NCBI GenBank assembly: GCA_037693485.1
Contig: CM075347.1
Span: 59,864,501-59,928,500 of the forward strand
Source of the DNA: Kitagawia praeruptora
Taxonomy: Eukaryota; Streptophyta; Magnoliopsida; Apiales; Apiaceae
Direction of reading: 5' to 3'
DNA: 64,000 nt
Shown here: positions 12,945 through 24,155 of the stretch, piece by piece
How positions within the stretch are numbered: position 1 is the stretch's first letter
Layout of the letters: each line of letters begins with the position of its first letter
Program-made: the position numbers and the translations under genes
The notes under the pieces: model-generated
Told to the model about the DNA's origin: nothing
What the model saw: the letters and a program-made list of their open reading frames with translations, nothing else
Databases searched by the model: none

Positions 12945-12984
12945 CATTGAGGACAATGTAGATTTTTGATATGGGGGGGGGGAG
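12945..12984 (+). promoter_or_regulatory. Hairpin plus G-rich polypurine tract of the relic
   Basis: ACATTG-AGGA-CAATGT forms a perfect 6-bp stem with a four-base loop (12945-12960), followed after an AT-rich gap by atggggggggggag. The same design (stem, AGGA-type loop, G-tract) occurs in E1 and E2 with other stem sequences. The G-tract resembles a polypurine primer for plus-strand synthesis. Confidence 0.6.
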
Positions 12985-13430
12985 TCAATTGTGATTAGCT
13001 TCGATCCTGTTATTTTGTCATCTTCATAAACAAAATTCATGCTATTATCGTAGATTTTTAGTTTGCATGTAGTGTAAAAGTTGCATGTTAAAATCATGTA
13101 GTTCTTTTTATGATAGTATCTTGTTTTTTTTCCTTCTATAGTGCATTCTGTTTAGTTGCATTGCATATGAAGATCCTTAGTCTGTTGGTAGTTCAAGTTA
13201 TTAGCCGTTGACGAATCTTGTGCCCATAAAACACAACACGAGTCTTGCCATGATCACAAATTGCCATGATTTATGTATGCTTAGTACACACTTGTATTAG
13301 TGGTGTGTCTTGGTAACTTTTGTTTCAAATATTTCCATGTCGCGAATTGGGTGTGCCTTTAGAGGAGCTGCCCTTAGGTCAGCTAAAAAACTTTGAGTCT
13401 TCACCTTTGAGCTAAGAGTCATAGAAGTAT

Positions 13431-13541
13431 AAGTTTGGGGGGAAGCTTGGGGTTAAGCACTTGCAAATAAAAAATTCTAAAGAGAAAAGGAAAAAAAGAA
13501 AAAAGGAAAAAAAAAAAGAAAAAGAAAAAAAAAGAAAAAAA
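13431..13541 (+). other. Second PPT-like tract and long purine run
   Basis: AAGTTTGGGGGG at 13431-13442 matches the PPT phrase of E1 and E2 (AAGTTTGGGGGTG). From 13479 to 13541 the strand is almost only A and G. E1 and E2 carry a comparable poly(A)-rich stretch on their own sense strand (12 A near 30643-30654; mixed A/G near 42640-42690), so this looks like a group trait rather than chance. Confidence 0.5.
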
Positions 13542-14329
13542 TAGTTATAGTGTACAAGCAGCGATAAAGTTGAATGTTAGTGGAGAAGTTGACTAGGTTG
13601 GGCTCATTAATAACCCGAGTAAGTAAGTCTGAGGGAACTTTGTGCCTAGCAACCTAAGGTCTATAATGGTCTGGGATTGTTGACCTAACGCTCGCTAAAT
13701 GGGTATTAGTGTATAAGTCTTTTGGGACCTCAACCATTTCACGATCAATCTAACCACTAGCACTAGAAATGGGATTCTTTAGTTGGTAAAGCCTTATGAA
13801 CTCCGTGACTCACTTGCACTGAGGAGTGTTGGACTTAGGCCGAGCAAATAAACACCAAAGGTGACGAGCTCATACCAATAATTTAGTGTGTGAATAAAAT
13901 AAAAGTAGGAATAAAAGTGCAAGACCCCCACGTTAAGCCCAAATGGACACTTAGAGTCGAGGTAACGGGGTGTTGAAGCTTAGTTTTTGGTCTGACCCTA
14001 TGGCTTAACCAAAGAGGGTGACATCTAGGTAGTGGCATCTTCTCTAGTTTTCTAAAATGTGTTGCTAAGATTGTTCACACTTTACTCGTGTACGCTAACT
14101 GTAGTTCATGGTAGTGTTAGACTGATGAATGTCTTGTTAAAAGCATAATCAGAGGTACTAATGATGACTTGACGAAAATCGACAGTAAGGGATCTTTGCA
14201 TCATATAGAATAATTGCATTCATGTAGGTGCATGAAAGATTTTATAGGTATATCTTCTATAAACCTTAGCAGACAAAACTCCTCTTGTAGAGATCGTCTA
14301 CGAGTTTAACGGGTTTGTACACCTTCGCA
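13542..14329. other. Non-coding stretch between two element relics
   Basis: Moderately AT-rich sequence with no frame of interest and no recognisable LTR copy of 11300-11522. It probably contains the unseen junction between the Athila-like relic and the Tat-type relic. Confidence 0.35.
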
Positions 14330-14977
14330 ATGTGGGGCATAGATATAATGGGACCTTTTCCCCGGGCTCGCGGAGATCTCCGCTACATCCTGGTTGTCAT
14401 AGACTACATGACAAAGTGAGCCGAGGCAAAAGCTATGCGCACCATCAACCAAAAGGATTGTATTAAGTTCATGGACAACATCATCATGAGGTTCAACCTT
14501 CCGAGAGTGCTGGTCTTAGATAATGGCCCATAGTTTGTTGGTTCAGAATTCTCAAATTATCTCAAAGAATACGCCATCAAACACAAGAAATCTTCTGCGG
14601 CCTATCCCCAGGGCAACGGCCAAGTCGAAGTCACCAACCGCACCCTACTATGGGGCATCGAGAAGAGGCTCCAAGAATCCAAGAAGCACTGGCCGGAGGA
14701 GCTCCCTCATGTCCTTTGGGCTTACCGCACCTCTCCCCGGGCCAGTACGGGTGAAACACCATTCAAATTAGCCTATGGCACAGAGACCGTGCTGCCGATC
14801 GAAGTAGGCTCCCCTTCTTAGAGGGCGGGCCTCCGTACCAACTTAGAACTGCTCGATGAGGTTCGTGATTCGGCCGTAGCCCGAATGGCAAAATACAAAG
14901 AGAAAACCAGAGAATATTTCAACAGAAAGACCAAAGTGAAGAACTTTACAGAGGGCGACATTGTGCTCCGGGACTAA
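14330..14977 (+). pseudogene. Ty3/gypsy (Tat lineage) integrase fragment, three stops
   Basis: One continuous frame encodes an integrase core of the Tat/Retand/Ogre type: WGIDIMGPFP with the first Asp, VIDYMTK, RFNLPRVLVLDNGP with the second Asp, YPQGNGQVEVTNR with the catalytic Glu, then ELPHVLWAYRTSPRASTGETPF and a C-terminal region ending TEGDIVLRD. The frame has in-frame stops at 14417 (TGA), 14531 (TAG) and 14819 (TAG) but no frameshift. The reverse transcriptase, protease and gag expected upstream are missing. The fragment is more GC-rich than its surroundings. It is dead as a coding unit and shows only that a Tat-type element once lay here. Confidence 0.85.
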
Positions 14978-15010
14978 GAAGCCTCTAACCCAACAAACAC
15001 TGGCAATAGT

Positions 15011-15310
15011 CCGGCTACGCCCAGACTCTTACCTGAGCGGCCACCAACTAAAATTTTCTAAGTCCTAGACATGAGCCCGGCTATGCCCGGACTCCTGCCT
15101 GGGCGGCATCCAACTAAAATGTCCGAGTCCTAGGCACGATCCCGGCTATGCCCGGACTCCTGCCTGGGCGGCAACCAACTAAATTTCTAAGTCCTAGACA
15201 CGAGCCCGGCTACGCCCAGACTCCTACCTGGGCGGCAACCAACTAAAATTCTAAGTCCTAGGCACGAACCCCGGTTGCGCCCGGACTCATGCCTGGGCGG
15301 CAACACAATC
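15011..15310 (+). repeat. 65-bp GC-rich tandem repeat, five copies, in a Tat 3' region
   Basis: The phrase ccggct(a/t)(c/t)gcccgg-actc recurs at 15011, 15077, 15142, 15206 and 15271 (period 64-66 bp). Each unit contains 'actcctgcctgggcggcaaccaact' and 'ctaagtcctag(a/g)cac(g)a'. The array begins within 35 bp of the end of the integrase frame, in the place of the 3' untranslated region of Tat-lineage elements, which is known to be hypervariable and rich in tandem repeats. Confidence 0.85.
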
Positions 15311-15531
15311 ATACAACCAACTAAAACAATAAAGGTATGTAAAAAACAATGATCAAAGCAAACAAAGAAGATCGAGCGCAGATCAACAAACGCAAACCAG
15401 AAAACACTAGGAAACATAATGCGAAAACACACTAACGACATAAATAAATGATAGTTTTATTAATATGATTGATATGGGGGCGAATTATATAATTATTATG
15501 GAGGGGGCGGATTACATCGAAGATTCAAATT

Positions 15532-15807
15532 TCAAGCCGCTGGCTTGCCATCAGCTGCGCCACCACCGCTTGGAGGTGGGCCGCTGGGCCCACGGTCATT
15601 CTTCTTCATGGCAGTGGCAACTTCAGCACCTCGAGCACCAGCAGCAGCAACAACCATCCACCTTTCATGCTCAGCAACTAACTCCGGCGACACCACAACC
15701 ATCACTTCACGCAGCCTCTTGAACAACATCTTCAACATCAACTCCTCCGTCATCCTGGCGGCCTTCTCCTCCATCTTCTAGAAAATGTTCTTGTTGTTGT
15801 CAGCCAT
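15532..15807 (-). pseudogene. Antisense ORF in the Tat relic
   Basis: On the minus strand an ATG at 15807 starts MADNNKNIF, followed by a TAG at 15778-15780. The same frame then continues as an 80-residue open stretch (Met-Glu-Glu-Lys..) to a stop at 15532-15534. It is rich in Lys, Arg, Glu and Met at first (AARMTEELMLKMLFKRLREV) and ends Gly/Pro/Ala-rich. A good TATA box lies 79-90 bp upstream on the same strand. Antisense ORFs between pol and the 3' LTR are known for Tat-lineage elements (for example maize Grande), and the position fits. No function is known to me. The in-frame stop makes it a pseudogene if the first ATG was the true start. Confidence 0.5.
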
Positions 15808-15885
15808 TGAAACGCAAAAGAAGTTTTCAGAAAAGTGAAATTCTTTGCTAAGAAATTCGGTGTAATTTACAACCGAGAGATTGCT

Positions 15886-15897
15886 CCCCTTTTATAG
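15886..15897 (-). promoter_or_regulatory. TATA box for the antisense ORF
   Basis: CTATAAAAGGGG on the minus strand is a near-consensus plant TATA element. It lies 79 bp upstream of the antisense ATG at 15807, leaving a leader of about 50 nt. Activity is inferred only. Confidence 0.5.
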
Positions 15898-16228
15898 CCA
15901 AATTTGGGAAGGCAAAACGTTGGTCAGTTAAGGAGAAACATGAAAGACACAAGGCATTTATGATTTTTGGGACTACACAGCTTTAACATTGACTACACTG
16001 GAAAATGAGAAGGCAAATGGCTCCCCCAAAATTTTGGAAATTGACGAGTCAATAAATATGGAAATAATTTTAAAAAAAATTTGGTAAGTATTTATCAGTA
16101 AATTAAAAATACTTGTCTTCCATTGCTCAAAACTAGTCAAAACTACAAAGGAACCTATCCTACAACACAAAGCTATGAACAACCCGAAGGACCGAGCATA
16201 ATCCCCCCGGGACAGTGCAAATTACAAT

Positions 16229-16774
16229 TCAATTTCCTGGGTTTGTCTCCGTGGGTTTGTTCCCGGAAAGAAGGTCTTCCACACTGCCGCCTCCCTGCTT
16301 ATCTTCCTTTGGAGCCAACCCATAGGCTTTGGCCAGCTCTCTTTCAAGATTCCAGATCCGGACGGCCTGGGCATTCACCTGGGATCTCAATTCAACGTTT
16401 TCCCAGGTCAGCACCGTTACTGTCTTCTCCAACCGAACCTTTGCGCCTTGGCCCTCCTCATTCCCCCGATGCTATCAGTGGGCTAGTGTCATCTTCTCGG
16501 ACATGTACTCTGCACACTACAAATAACAAAGCATTAGCAAATCCCCAGAGAAAAAGGGGATAGATCGCAAAAGGCCAAAGGTGGCCCTAATTCCGCCGCT
16601 GGAACTCGGTCCCTCTTGAGTACCTGGGACCTTTTCCCCTCCAGACCCAAGAACTTTGGGATCTTTCCGAACATCAGACACCTCCGAAAGGGGCCCTTCA
16701 CAAACCTTCTTAGCCGGAGAGGTTTCAGGCACCTTTTCCTCCCCCACCAAGACTAAGGCAGATGACGGTGCCAA
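16229..16774 (-). pseudogene. Second antisense coding-like region, possibly two exons
   Basis: Two minus-strand open segments look protein-like. The upstream one (16774-16517) begins MAPSSALVLVGEEKVPETSP and is Pro/Ser/Gly/Lys-rich. The downstream one (about 16432-16229) encodes a heptad-like stretch, ENVELRSQVNAQAVRIWNLE, suggesting a coiled coil, and ends GNKPTETNPGN. Between them on the minus strand is a T-rich run ending TTTGTAG near 16521, which could be a splice acceptor, followed by GTGCAGAGTACATGTCCGAG. The two may be exons of one antisense gene of the Tat element. A stop between them in the lower frame, and the unproven intron, keep this tentative. Confidence 0.35.
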
Positions 16775-17073
16775 GTCATCAACTTTCCACTTCAGGGAAC
16801 TCTCCGAGCCTGAACCATACCCCCGGAAGCTATATTACCTGCTGGACCGGTATCTTCTGGACCCCCCACTTCCTAAGAGCATTCTCTAAGAGTGCGAGTT
16901 ACTTAGACATCAGGAACAAACCTGCACACGCCAAAGGATTACGACAAGCGTAGATAATTTTACAAATGATACAAACAACAAGACAAAGCAAAATAGATTG
17001 ATTGAATAGCCCCAGCTGCAAACTTAAATAAATACGGGCCGAACAATGCCCAAAACACATGAAAGGTAACACA

Positions 17074-18558
17074 TGAAAGTGTTTGTCCTAAATCCAATCA
17101 TGTATGATGAGTTAGGAAGAACTTTCTTGTATTCTTATTTGATTTCATTAATATTAATAAAAGACTTGTTTTGGTTTTATTACGGGCTTTATCTATTTAA
17201 AGTGTTTTAAATTAGATGTTCCATAGTTTAGATTAAAGCTTCTAGAATTATAATGAGATTGTAATAGTGAGATCTAGAAGATGATAACTCTAGACTTAAA
17301 CAGTTCTTGATCATAGGATAACTAATCGGAAGTTAGTGAATCCTCAAAGATTGGTACATACTATGCTTGCACTCTTTAGGAGGATGTCTGTTCTCATAGG
17401 CATTTGTGTGGTGACATTATAGCTAGTATGTAGGTGCTTATTAGGGAATAAGTTCACTGAACATGACTTGATAAGTTGGACAACTAATGGATTTTACTCA
17501 CGTGTCAATAGTTATTCACTAAGTGATAGTTGTACAAGTGTCCTTAAACTTGAGATCGTTAAAGTTATCTTGTATATAATGAACTATGCTTTGGATTAGT
17601 CCTTAGTCTCAAGGGCATCCATTAGGTCTATTCTGGGCATAAGGATTTGTGTATGGAGATAGTTAACTATCAATAAAGAATCTACCCTTCCAGTAAGGAA
17701 GTGAATATCCTATGTTATTCTTAGTATGCGAGTTCTGGAATCTCTGGCCAGAGTGTATTTAAATAGAAAGGAGTTTCTAATTTGCATTAATATGAACTTT
17801 GCATTATGAATAAGAAATCATATGTTTAAATTTGATAGTCCTGACACAAGATCCATGCCTTGTATTTAATCAGAGTTTCTAAGCATTGAATTCATATTAT
17901 CTGGACAGTCGCGATATGTTGAGAAGCATCACTCACGATGTAGAATAAATATAATTAATCAGTTAATTATATTTAATGAATTTTAGAATTCATATAAATA
18001 ATAAATAAAAGTTTATTATTATTTATTTCTACTACCGTCTTAATATTGAACCTACAGGGTCACACCATAAAAAGATTAGTTTATTGATGAAAGTATTTTG
18101 AGAGAGCAAGTTGTTTTCTAAAGAGTTTAGAAAAATGGTAATGATTAAAATAGTTTTAATTATTATTAAAGCATTTTATAAGATAAAATGTGGGGCTAAT
18201 ATATATATATAAAGATATATTATTAAAAAAAACCCTAGGAGAGCCTTATAAATAGTATGGGATGGTTGATACATTTTGGTTTTGTGAAAAACCTAAGGAA
18301 GGAGCTAGCCTCCATCTCTCTCCCAAAACTCAATTTTTATAAAAACTTCATCGAAGGATTAATCTTGGTGGATATCGGTAGAGTGCTTCACACTCTGAGA
18401 AGCAACTGCTAGCAACCAATTTTATAAAGCTTCAATTTTTCAAGGTATGGTTACGATTCTTCCGCTCTCTTATTTTACATGATTTTCTATATGTGTGATA
18501 CATGGTTTTTACGGAATAAATGTTATATCACGCTTCCGCTCGTTCGTAAATTCCTTCA
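17074..18558 (+). repeat. 5' LTR of Copia-1
   Basis: A non-coding block of about 1485 bp that starts TGAAAGTGTTTGTCC and ends ...aaattccttca, immediately before a tRNA-iMet-type PBS. It contains a promoter-like stretch (tataaatagtatggg at 18247-18261) about 310 bp before its end, followed by a CT-rich block and gcttctctcc-like leader, as expected of U3/R. The 3' copy is not in the window, so the left boundary is inferred from the TG and from resemblance to copia LTR starts. Confidence 0.6.
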
Positions 18559-18559
18559 T

Positions 18560-18572
18560 TGGCATCAGAGCT
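18560..18572 (+). other. Primer-binding site, tRNA-iMet type (Copia-1)
   Basis: tggcatcagagct is one base off the usual TGGTATCAGAGC complement of initiator tRNA-Met. It lies directly after the LTR end and fixes the + orientation of the element. Confidence 0.75.
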
Positions 18573-19802
18573 AGGTTCTGCATATAGAGATTTATATAAA
18601 AAAATTCAAATTTTTTATGCATGTATGGATTTATTATGATTTTTGCAAGTTTATTTAAATTTAATTATGAATTAATTCGAAATAATATTTGCATGAGATT
18701 TTGACCACTGATCTAGGTTCTACAAGTGTTGTGGATCATGTAGTTATTTTTTTTTCATAATTTTGTGATGTGTTGATTATTTCTTATGAATTTTTTAAAT
18801 TTGTTTTGATTAAAATTCATAAAATAATCATGCATGTGAATAATATGAAACTAAAATTTGCACAAGGACCCCTGGCTGATCTGATTATTTTGTTGCTGTT
18901 GATTTTCAGAAATCATGTCCTAATGATTTTTTAATTAATTAATTTATTAATATTAAAATTATGATATTAATAATAAAAGTTATTGTTAGTAAATGAGGAG
19001 TTAGTGTAATAATAAAGTGGCAACAGTTACAATCCACACGGAATGAATAATAATAAAGTGTAATAATGCGTTACAGCCCTTCTGTCCACATTAAATTGAT
19101 TTTTTGGGAGTTTGGTAACTCCGTTTTGGGCGTACGATATATCATTGGATTCGTTTTTCGAGACGGATCTAAATATTGGTCAAATATTTTTTATATAATA
19201 ATTTGAACTGTTTATATTCACGGAAGTGTTTTAAATCATGTTTTAATTGCTTCTAAATACTATAATAAATCCATACATCAATATATCATTATGTCACATG
19301 ATATTACTTGCATGCATGCTTACTTACTTATTTATTTTTATATATGCCTATGTTTACCATGCGATGATAGATTTAGGTGAACTTAAATCAAAATAAGGCG
19401 TGCTCTAGAAAATCTAGAATAGGAATCGTTTCTTGCCTTAACAGTAATATTATGAATACAATCATGAGATTCTTGTGTTTGTGAAACATGTAATTAAATA
19501 TGAATTTTCAATATTGAGATGATTCTGTCAAAAACAGATTTCCATATGTAAGAAAGGGGTATTGCGTGACGCCTCTTGACAATGCCAATCTGGGAATCAT
19601 CCAATTATCGATTATTGATTTGAAATATTTAATTTAAAAGGAAGAATCTCTTTATAATATGATTATGATTGTAACATAATATAATCCCTCTAAAATTAAA
19701 TAATATCAAGTAGTAATTGGCCAATGACAAAACGGGCTTATGTCGGTCATAGCCTTCCAACATGGTAGAAAGTAGTTCTTATTTTTGAATCATTGTCGTT
19801 TC

Positions 19803-20120
19803 GTGCTACAACCGAGGGCTTTGATTTCTAAATAAGAAATACCTGCTATTACATAGAGATGTGTACAATGAATTAGAATCTAATGGTCATTAAGTGCTAC
19901 AACCGTGGGCTGTTGGAGACTGATTCAATTGTACGAAATGTTGGGTTAGACTTGACTTAGAATATTGATTTTTTTTTTTTTTGACAAAGACTTAGAATAT
20001 TGAGTTTATCGTGCTACAACCGTGACTCAATTATTCAAGAGGCTAAAGTTTTAATAGGGAATAACAAGAGTTGTCTGCCTATTGAACATCACATGGTGTT
20101 TCGTGCTACATCCGAGGTTG
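19803..20120 (+). repeat. Four spaced GTGCTACA(A/T)CCG leader motifs
   Basis: The motif occurs at 19803 (gtgctacaaccgagggct), 19893 (gtgctacaaccgtgggct), 20011 (gtgctacaaccgtgactc) and 20103 (gtgctacatccgaggttg). Spacing is 90, 118 and 92 bp; removing the 35-bp poly(T) insertion with its duplication from the middle interval leaves about 83. It is therefore a roughly 90-bp periodic element within the copia leader. The sequences between the motifs are not obviously alike. Confidence 0.7.
19954..20003 (-). mobile_element. Minimal poly(A)-tail retroposition footprint
   Basis: A 15-bp direct repeat, gacttagaatattga, stands at 19954-19968 and 19989-20003. Between them are 14 T and gacaaa. A long exact target duplication around a poly(A)/(T) tract is the mark of LINE-type target-primed reverse transcription, here with almost nothing but the tail inserted, in minus orientation. 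Confidence 0.7.
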
Positions 20121-20318
20121 TGTGATGGAATGTAGGATCCCTATTCCCACTAACATTATGAATGCTTAATTTTTCACTTAGGGGGTTGAATAAATTAGAT
20201 GAACTAGTGGGAGGCACTTATGAATAAAGACCCGATTCATATAGTATTTTGAAAATGAAATTGGATATTTTCTAGGTGTTGTTATGTGTTTATCATTTAC
20301 AGATTTACTATACACATT

Positions 20319-22356
20319 ATGTCTTCTGTACTATCACTCCGGAGCATACTAGATGCTCACAAATTGACTGGTCCTAATTATGCTTACTGGCTTCGAAACT
20401 TGAGAATTATTCTCAGGGTTGAGAAGCTGGAATATGTGCTTGACTCACCTAAGCCCGCTGAACCTGCTGACGATGCACATAATGATGAACATGTTATGTA
20501 TCGTAAGTGGATAGATGATGCAAATGTTGCTCAATGTATCATGCTAGCTTCCATGAACATTGAGCTACAGAAGCAGCATGAGCATATGGATGCTCACACT
20601 ATCCTAACGCATCTACAAGAGTTGTATGATGTGGCAGGGAGGACAGCTCAATATGAGATATCGAAGGAGCTGTTCCGCTGTAGGATGTCTGAGGGATCAT
20701 CTGTGAATGACCATGTACTTAAGATGATCAATTTGATTGAATGTCTTGGACAACTTGGTTTTTCCATGGATAGGGAGCTAAGTCAAGACTTGGACTTGCA
20801 ATCACTTCCCGATTTGTTTCCATAGTTTGTTTTGAACTTTCACATGAATAAGCTGGACGTCAGCCTGGCTGAGCTCCACAACATGTTGAGGACTGCGGAA
20901 TCGAATTTTCCCTCTAAGAAAAGTTCTGTTCTTCTAATTGGTGAAAGTTCCAGTCCTAAGAAAAGGAAGAAGAACCCTCCCAAGAAGAAGAAAGTAGGTG
21001 AGAAAAAGTCGGTTCCACTAAAAGTTGAAGACCCAAAGAGCAAAGCTGTTTGCTTCCTCTGTAACAAGGTGGGGCACTGGAAGGGGAACTACAAGGTTTA
21101 CCTTACAGAATTGAGGAAGAAGAAAGGTAGTGAGACTGCCGCTTCTGATTCAGGTATGTTCATGATTGAAGTGAATATGTCATTAAATCAAATTTCTACT
21201 TGGGTATTAGATACCGCATGTGGTTCTCACATTTGCAATTCGTTGTAGGGGCTAAGGAGAAGTAGGACTCTTGAGGAAGAGGAGTTGATTCTATGAATGG
21301 GAAATGGAGCAAGAGTTGTTGTTGAAGCTGTAGGATCATTTGATTTACATATGCCTACGGGCAAGACTATTGTTTTAAATAATTGTTATTTTGTTCCCTC
21401 GATTGTGAGGAATATTATTTCTATTCCCATGTCAGACTTGGCTGGATTTTCGTCTGTTATTCAGAATAATAAATGTTCAATTCATAGAGATAACGTTCTT
21501 TATGGTAATGGTATTTTAAATAATGGTGTGTATGTATGTGACATAGAGCATAATTTACTATAAACTGAACATACTAATAAAAGGAAAAGGGATGATGAAA
21601 ATCTCACCTATTTGTGGCACTACAGACTTGGTCATATTAGTAAAAATAGACTACGGACATTGCATAAGGTAGGGTTACTTGACCCCTTTGATTTTGAATC
21701 ATATCCTACATGCGAGTCTTGTCTATTGGGTAAAATGACCAAATCTCCATTTAGTGGACATGGAGAGAGGGCTACAGATTTGCTAGAACTGGTACACACA
21801 GATGTATGTGGACCGATGTCTACGCAAGCCATGGGTGGATTTTCGTACTTCATTACTTTCACATATGATCGATCTAGATTCGGATATGTGTATTTGATGA
21901 AACACAAGTGTTAAGCCTTTGAAAAGTTCAAAGAGTACAAGTATGAAGTGGAGAAACAAACTAAAAATAGTATTAACACCCTTTGATCAGATCGAGGTGG
22001 TGAATACTTGAATGGAGAGTTTCTAGATTATCTCAAAGAAAATGGTATAGTCTCTCAGTGGACTCCTCCATATACTCCACAGTTGAATGGAGTATCTGAA
22101 AGGAGAAATCGAACTTTGTTAGACATGGTTCGGTCCATGATGAGCTATGCAGATCTTCCAGCATTCCTTTGGGCTTATGCATTGGAAACCTCAGCATATT
22201 TACTGAATAAGTTGCCTTCCAAATCTGTTCCTCAAACTCCATATTTGATATGGAAAGAAAGGAAATCGAGTCTTAAACACGTTAAGATTTGGGGATGTCC
22301 AGCTTATGTCATGAAAGTTGACCCTGATAAGCTGGAATCTCGATTCGTAAAATGTA
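20319..22356 (+). pseudogene. Copia-1 gag-protease-integrase, truncated, multiple stops
   Basis: A single reading frame runs from MSSVLSLRSILDAHKLTGPN through a gag domain (NYAYWLRNLRIIL..), a zinc knuckle CFLCNKVGHWKGN whose last Cys is replaced by Tyr, a protease start WVLDTACGSHICNS (Asp-Thr-Ala), an integrase zinc region (WHYRLGHISKNRL..CESCLLGK) and integrase core (VHTDVCGPM, SDRGGEY, PQLNGVSERRNRTL). It is cut by stops at 20823, 21246, 21292, 21561, 21912 and 21984 with no frameshift. Homology ends at KLESRFVKC near 22356, before any reverse transcriptase. The rest of pol and the 3' LTR are absent from the window. It is a dead Ty1/copia copy; I do not assign a clade. Confidence 0.9.
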
Positions 22357-22360
22357 GGTT

Positions 22361-24155
22361 TGTATGTAATTGCCCGACTTTTCGGACTATTAATTCTAAA
22401 TACGAAACTAAGATAAAATAGATTATTTATTCAAATAAATCAAAATTTCCACAAAAGTCAAATGCAGCGGTCAAATTTAATATTCTAAAATCATCAAATC
22501 GGAGACGCAGCTCCACAAATTCAATATTCAATATCTAATAAAGTACTGAAAATTTATTCAATAATCTGATAAGTCTTTTTCTATAATGGCATCTAAATCA
22601 AGTAGCACGAAATCCACATGGTTCAAATCCTTAATCTTAACAAGCTTCCAAAAGTCCAAACCTGAAACATATTAAAACAATGAGCTGCGAAGCCCAGCAA
22701 GTAACTATCGTCCAACGGCTCAAAAATAATATTTTTAAAAGTGAACAAAATTTCTGAAATTTTAAATCGATAAAAGAATCTAAACAATCAAATCATATTT
22801 TATTCCCATAGTTCTAAATTACGGTCACACTATACCAGTGACACGGTTCTATGTTCGATGGGGCCAGTTTACGTATCTATGTGTTCCGGAACGTGGGTAA
22901 ACTAGTTCTATGATTCGATATGTCACACTATCCAGTGACCGTGATTCGATACGCAACTAAAACTAGGGAATTCTAAAAACTTCTTTTCTAAAATCAATTT
23001 TCGATGTCTTAAATTTCGATAACCAAATCAGACAAATATTTCGAAACATAAGAAAACAGATTTTATAATAATAGTGAGCAACGAAAAGTCACTTACCTCG
23101 AATGCGACTGAAAATTATACACGAACTATTCCTATAATTTTATTAACAAAAATCAAGACATTATTAATTGATCATCCTTAATCCAATTATATATAATTAA
23201 TTAATTACCCATTTCTAACCCTTTCTAATCATACAGGAACCAGACAGAAGACTACACAAATAAATAGATGCAAGTAAATGGGCCTTAAGCCCAACATGTT
23301 ATATACACGGCCTTTCCAGATGAATACTCAAAATAGCAAAACACCCACCATTCTTTCTAGTTTTTAACATTTAATTGTGCACATAATTAAGACACCAGAA
23401 ACTTTGCATGCATACATTAATATTTAATGAAGTACATGTAGCCAGCAACCAAGTAACTACATTAATAACATAAACGAAACAGTGTATACATTTTAATAAT
23501 TAACATGTTAAGTGACTGACATTAAAATTAACTAACGCATGTATTATAAATTCAAGTATTAAAGATAAAGTTCAACTAATGCCCGCAAACAATCTTTTAA
23601 TAAAATAATATATTACCTATACTTGACACTATTACCATGCATAATTATGAAAGAGTACAACGTTCACATTAATTAATTAATTTACTGTAGCACATATGCA
23701 TGATAATCAAATATATTAATTAATAATTAATAGGCTAAACAGAGGAGCATGATACGAATAATCACAACTGAAATAAATTAATCATTCTAAGCGAACACAC
23801 CCTATCTATTACATCCCCTATTTCAATTTTAATTTAACAATCAACAATGATTAAATCAAACTAGAATTCAATTTTGAAACAAAACATGCTATGTAATTAA
23901 TTATATTCAAACATATCTACAGTACATCTCAAATATAAGCCAAAGTACATGCTTATTACCACAAGATCAAGACATACATGACTCGACATATAACTCTTAT
24001 ACAAAATCATGGTCATGGAATTATACTAAATAACCAGTAACATGTCATGTGAAGCAGGTAAGATGAAATAATATTTTAATTAACATATAAAAGCATGTAG
24101 GGTTCATGAAAGAAAACGTACCCTTTCGGTGAGTGTTATTCCCAGATTACACACT
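22361..24155. other. Unclassified LTR-like insertion, no genes
   Basis: Homology to copia pol stops abruptly and a non-coding, AT-rich block starts with TGTATGTAATTGCC. It contains paired phrases 'gtcacactataccagtgac' and 'gtcacactatccagtgac' about 75 bp apart near 22825-22945, and is otherwise featureless up to the Copia-2 LTR. It may be the LTR of another element that entered Copia-1 and was itself hit by Copia-2. No target duplication could be matched, since the other side lies beyond the window. Confidence 0.35.

Larger units (their letters stand above)
18573..20318 (+). other. Long untranslated leader of Copia-1
   Basis: About 1.75 kb between the PBS and the gag start with no open frame of note. 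It is AT-rich in the first half. The second half carries four spaced copies of a 'GTGCTACAACCG' motif and a small poly(T) insertion, both listed separately. Confidence 0.6.

Noticed and set aside
12966..12984. The G-tract after the relic hairpin taken as the final PPT with the 3' LTR following at once
   Set aside because: No sequence matching the LTR end at 11300-11522 follows, and a second AAGTTTGGGGGG lies 450 bp downstream, so it may equally be a central tract.
15545..15781. Plus-strand frame rich in Pro/Ala/Ser opposite the Tat antisense ORF
   Set aside because: Shadow of the antisense frame; the TATA box and coding-like composition favour the minus strand.
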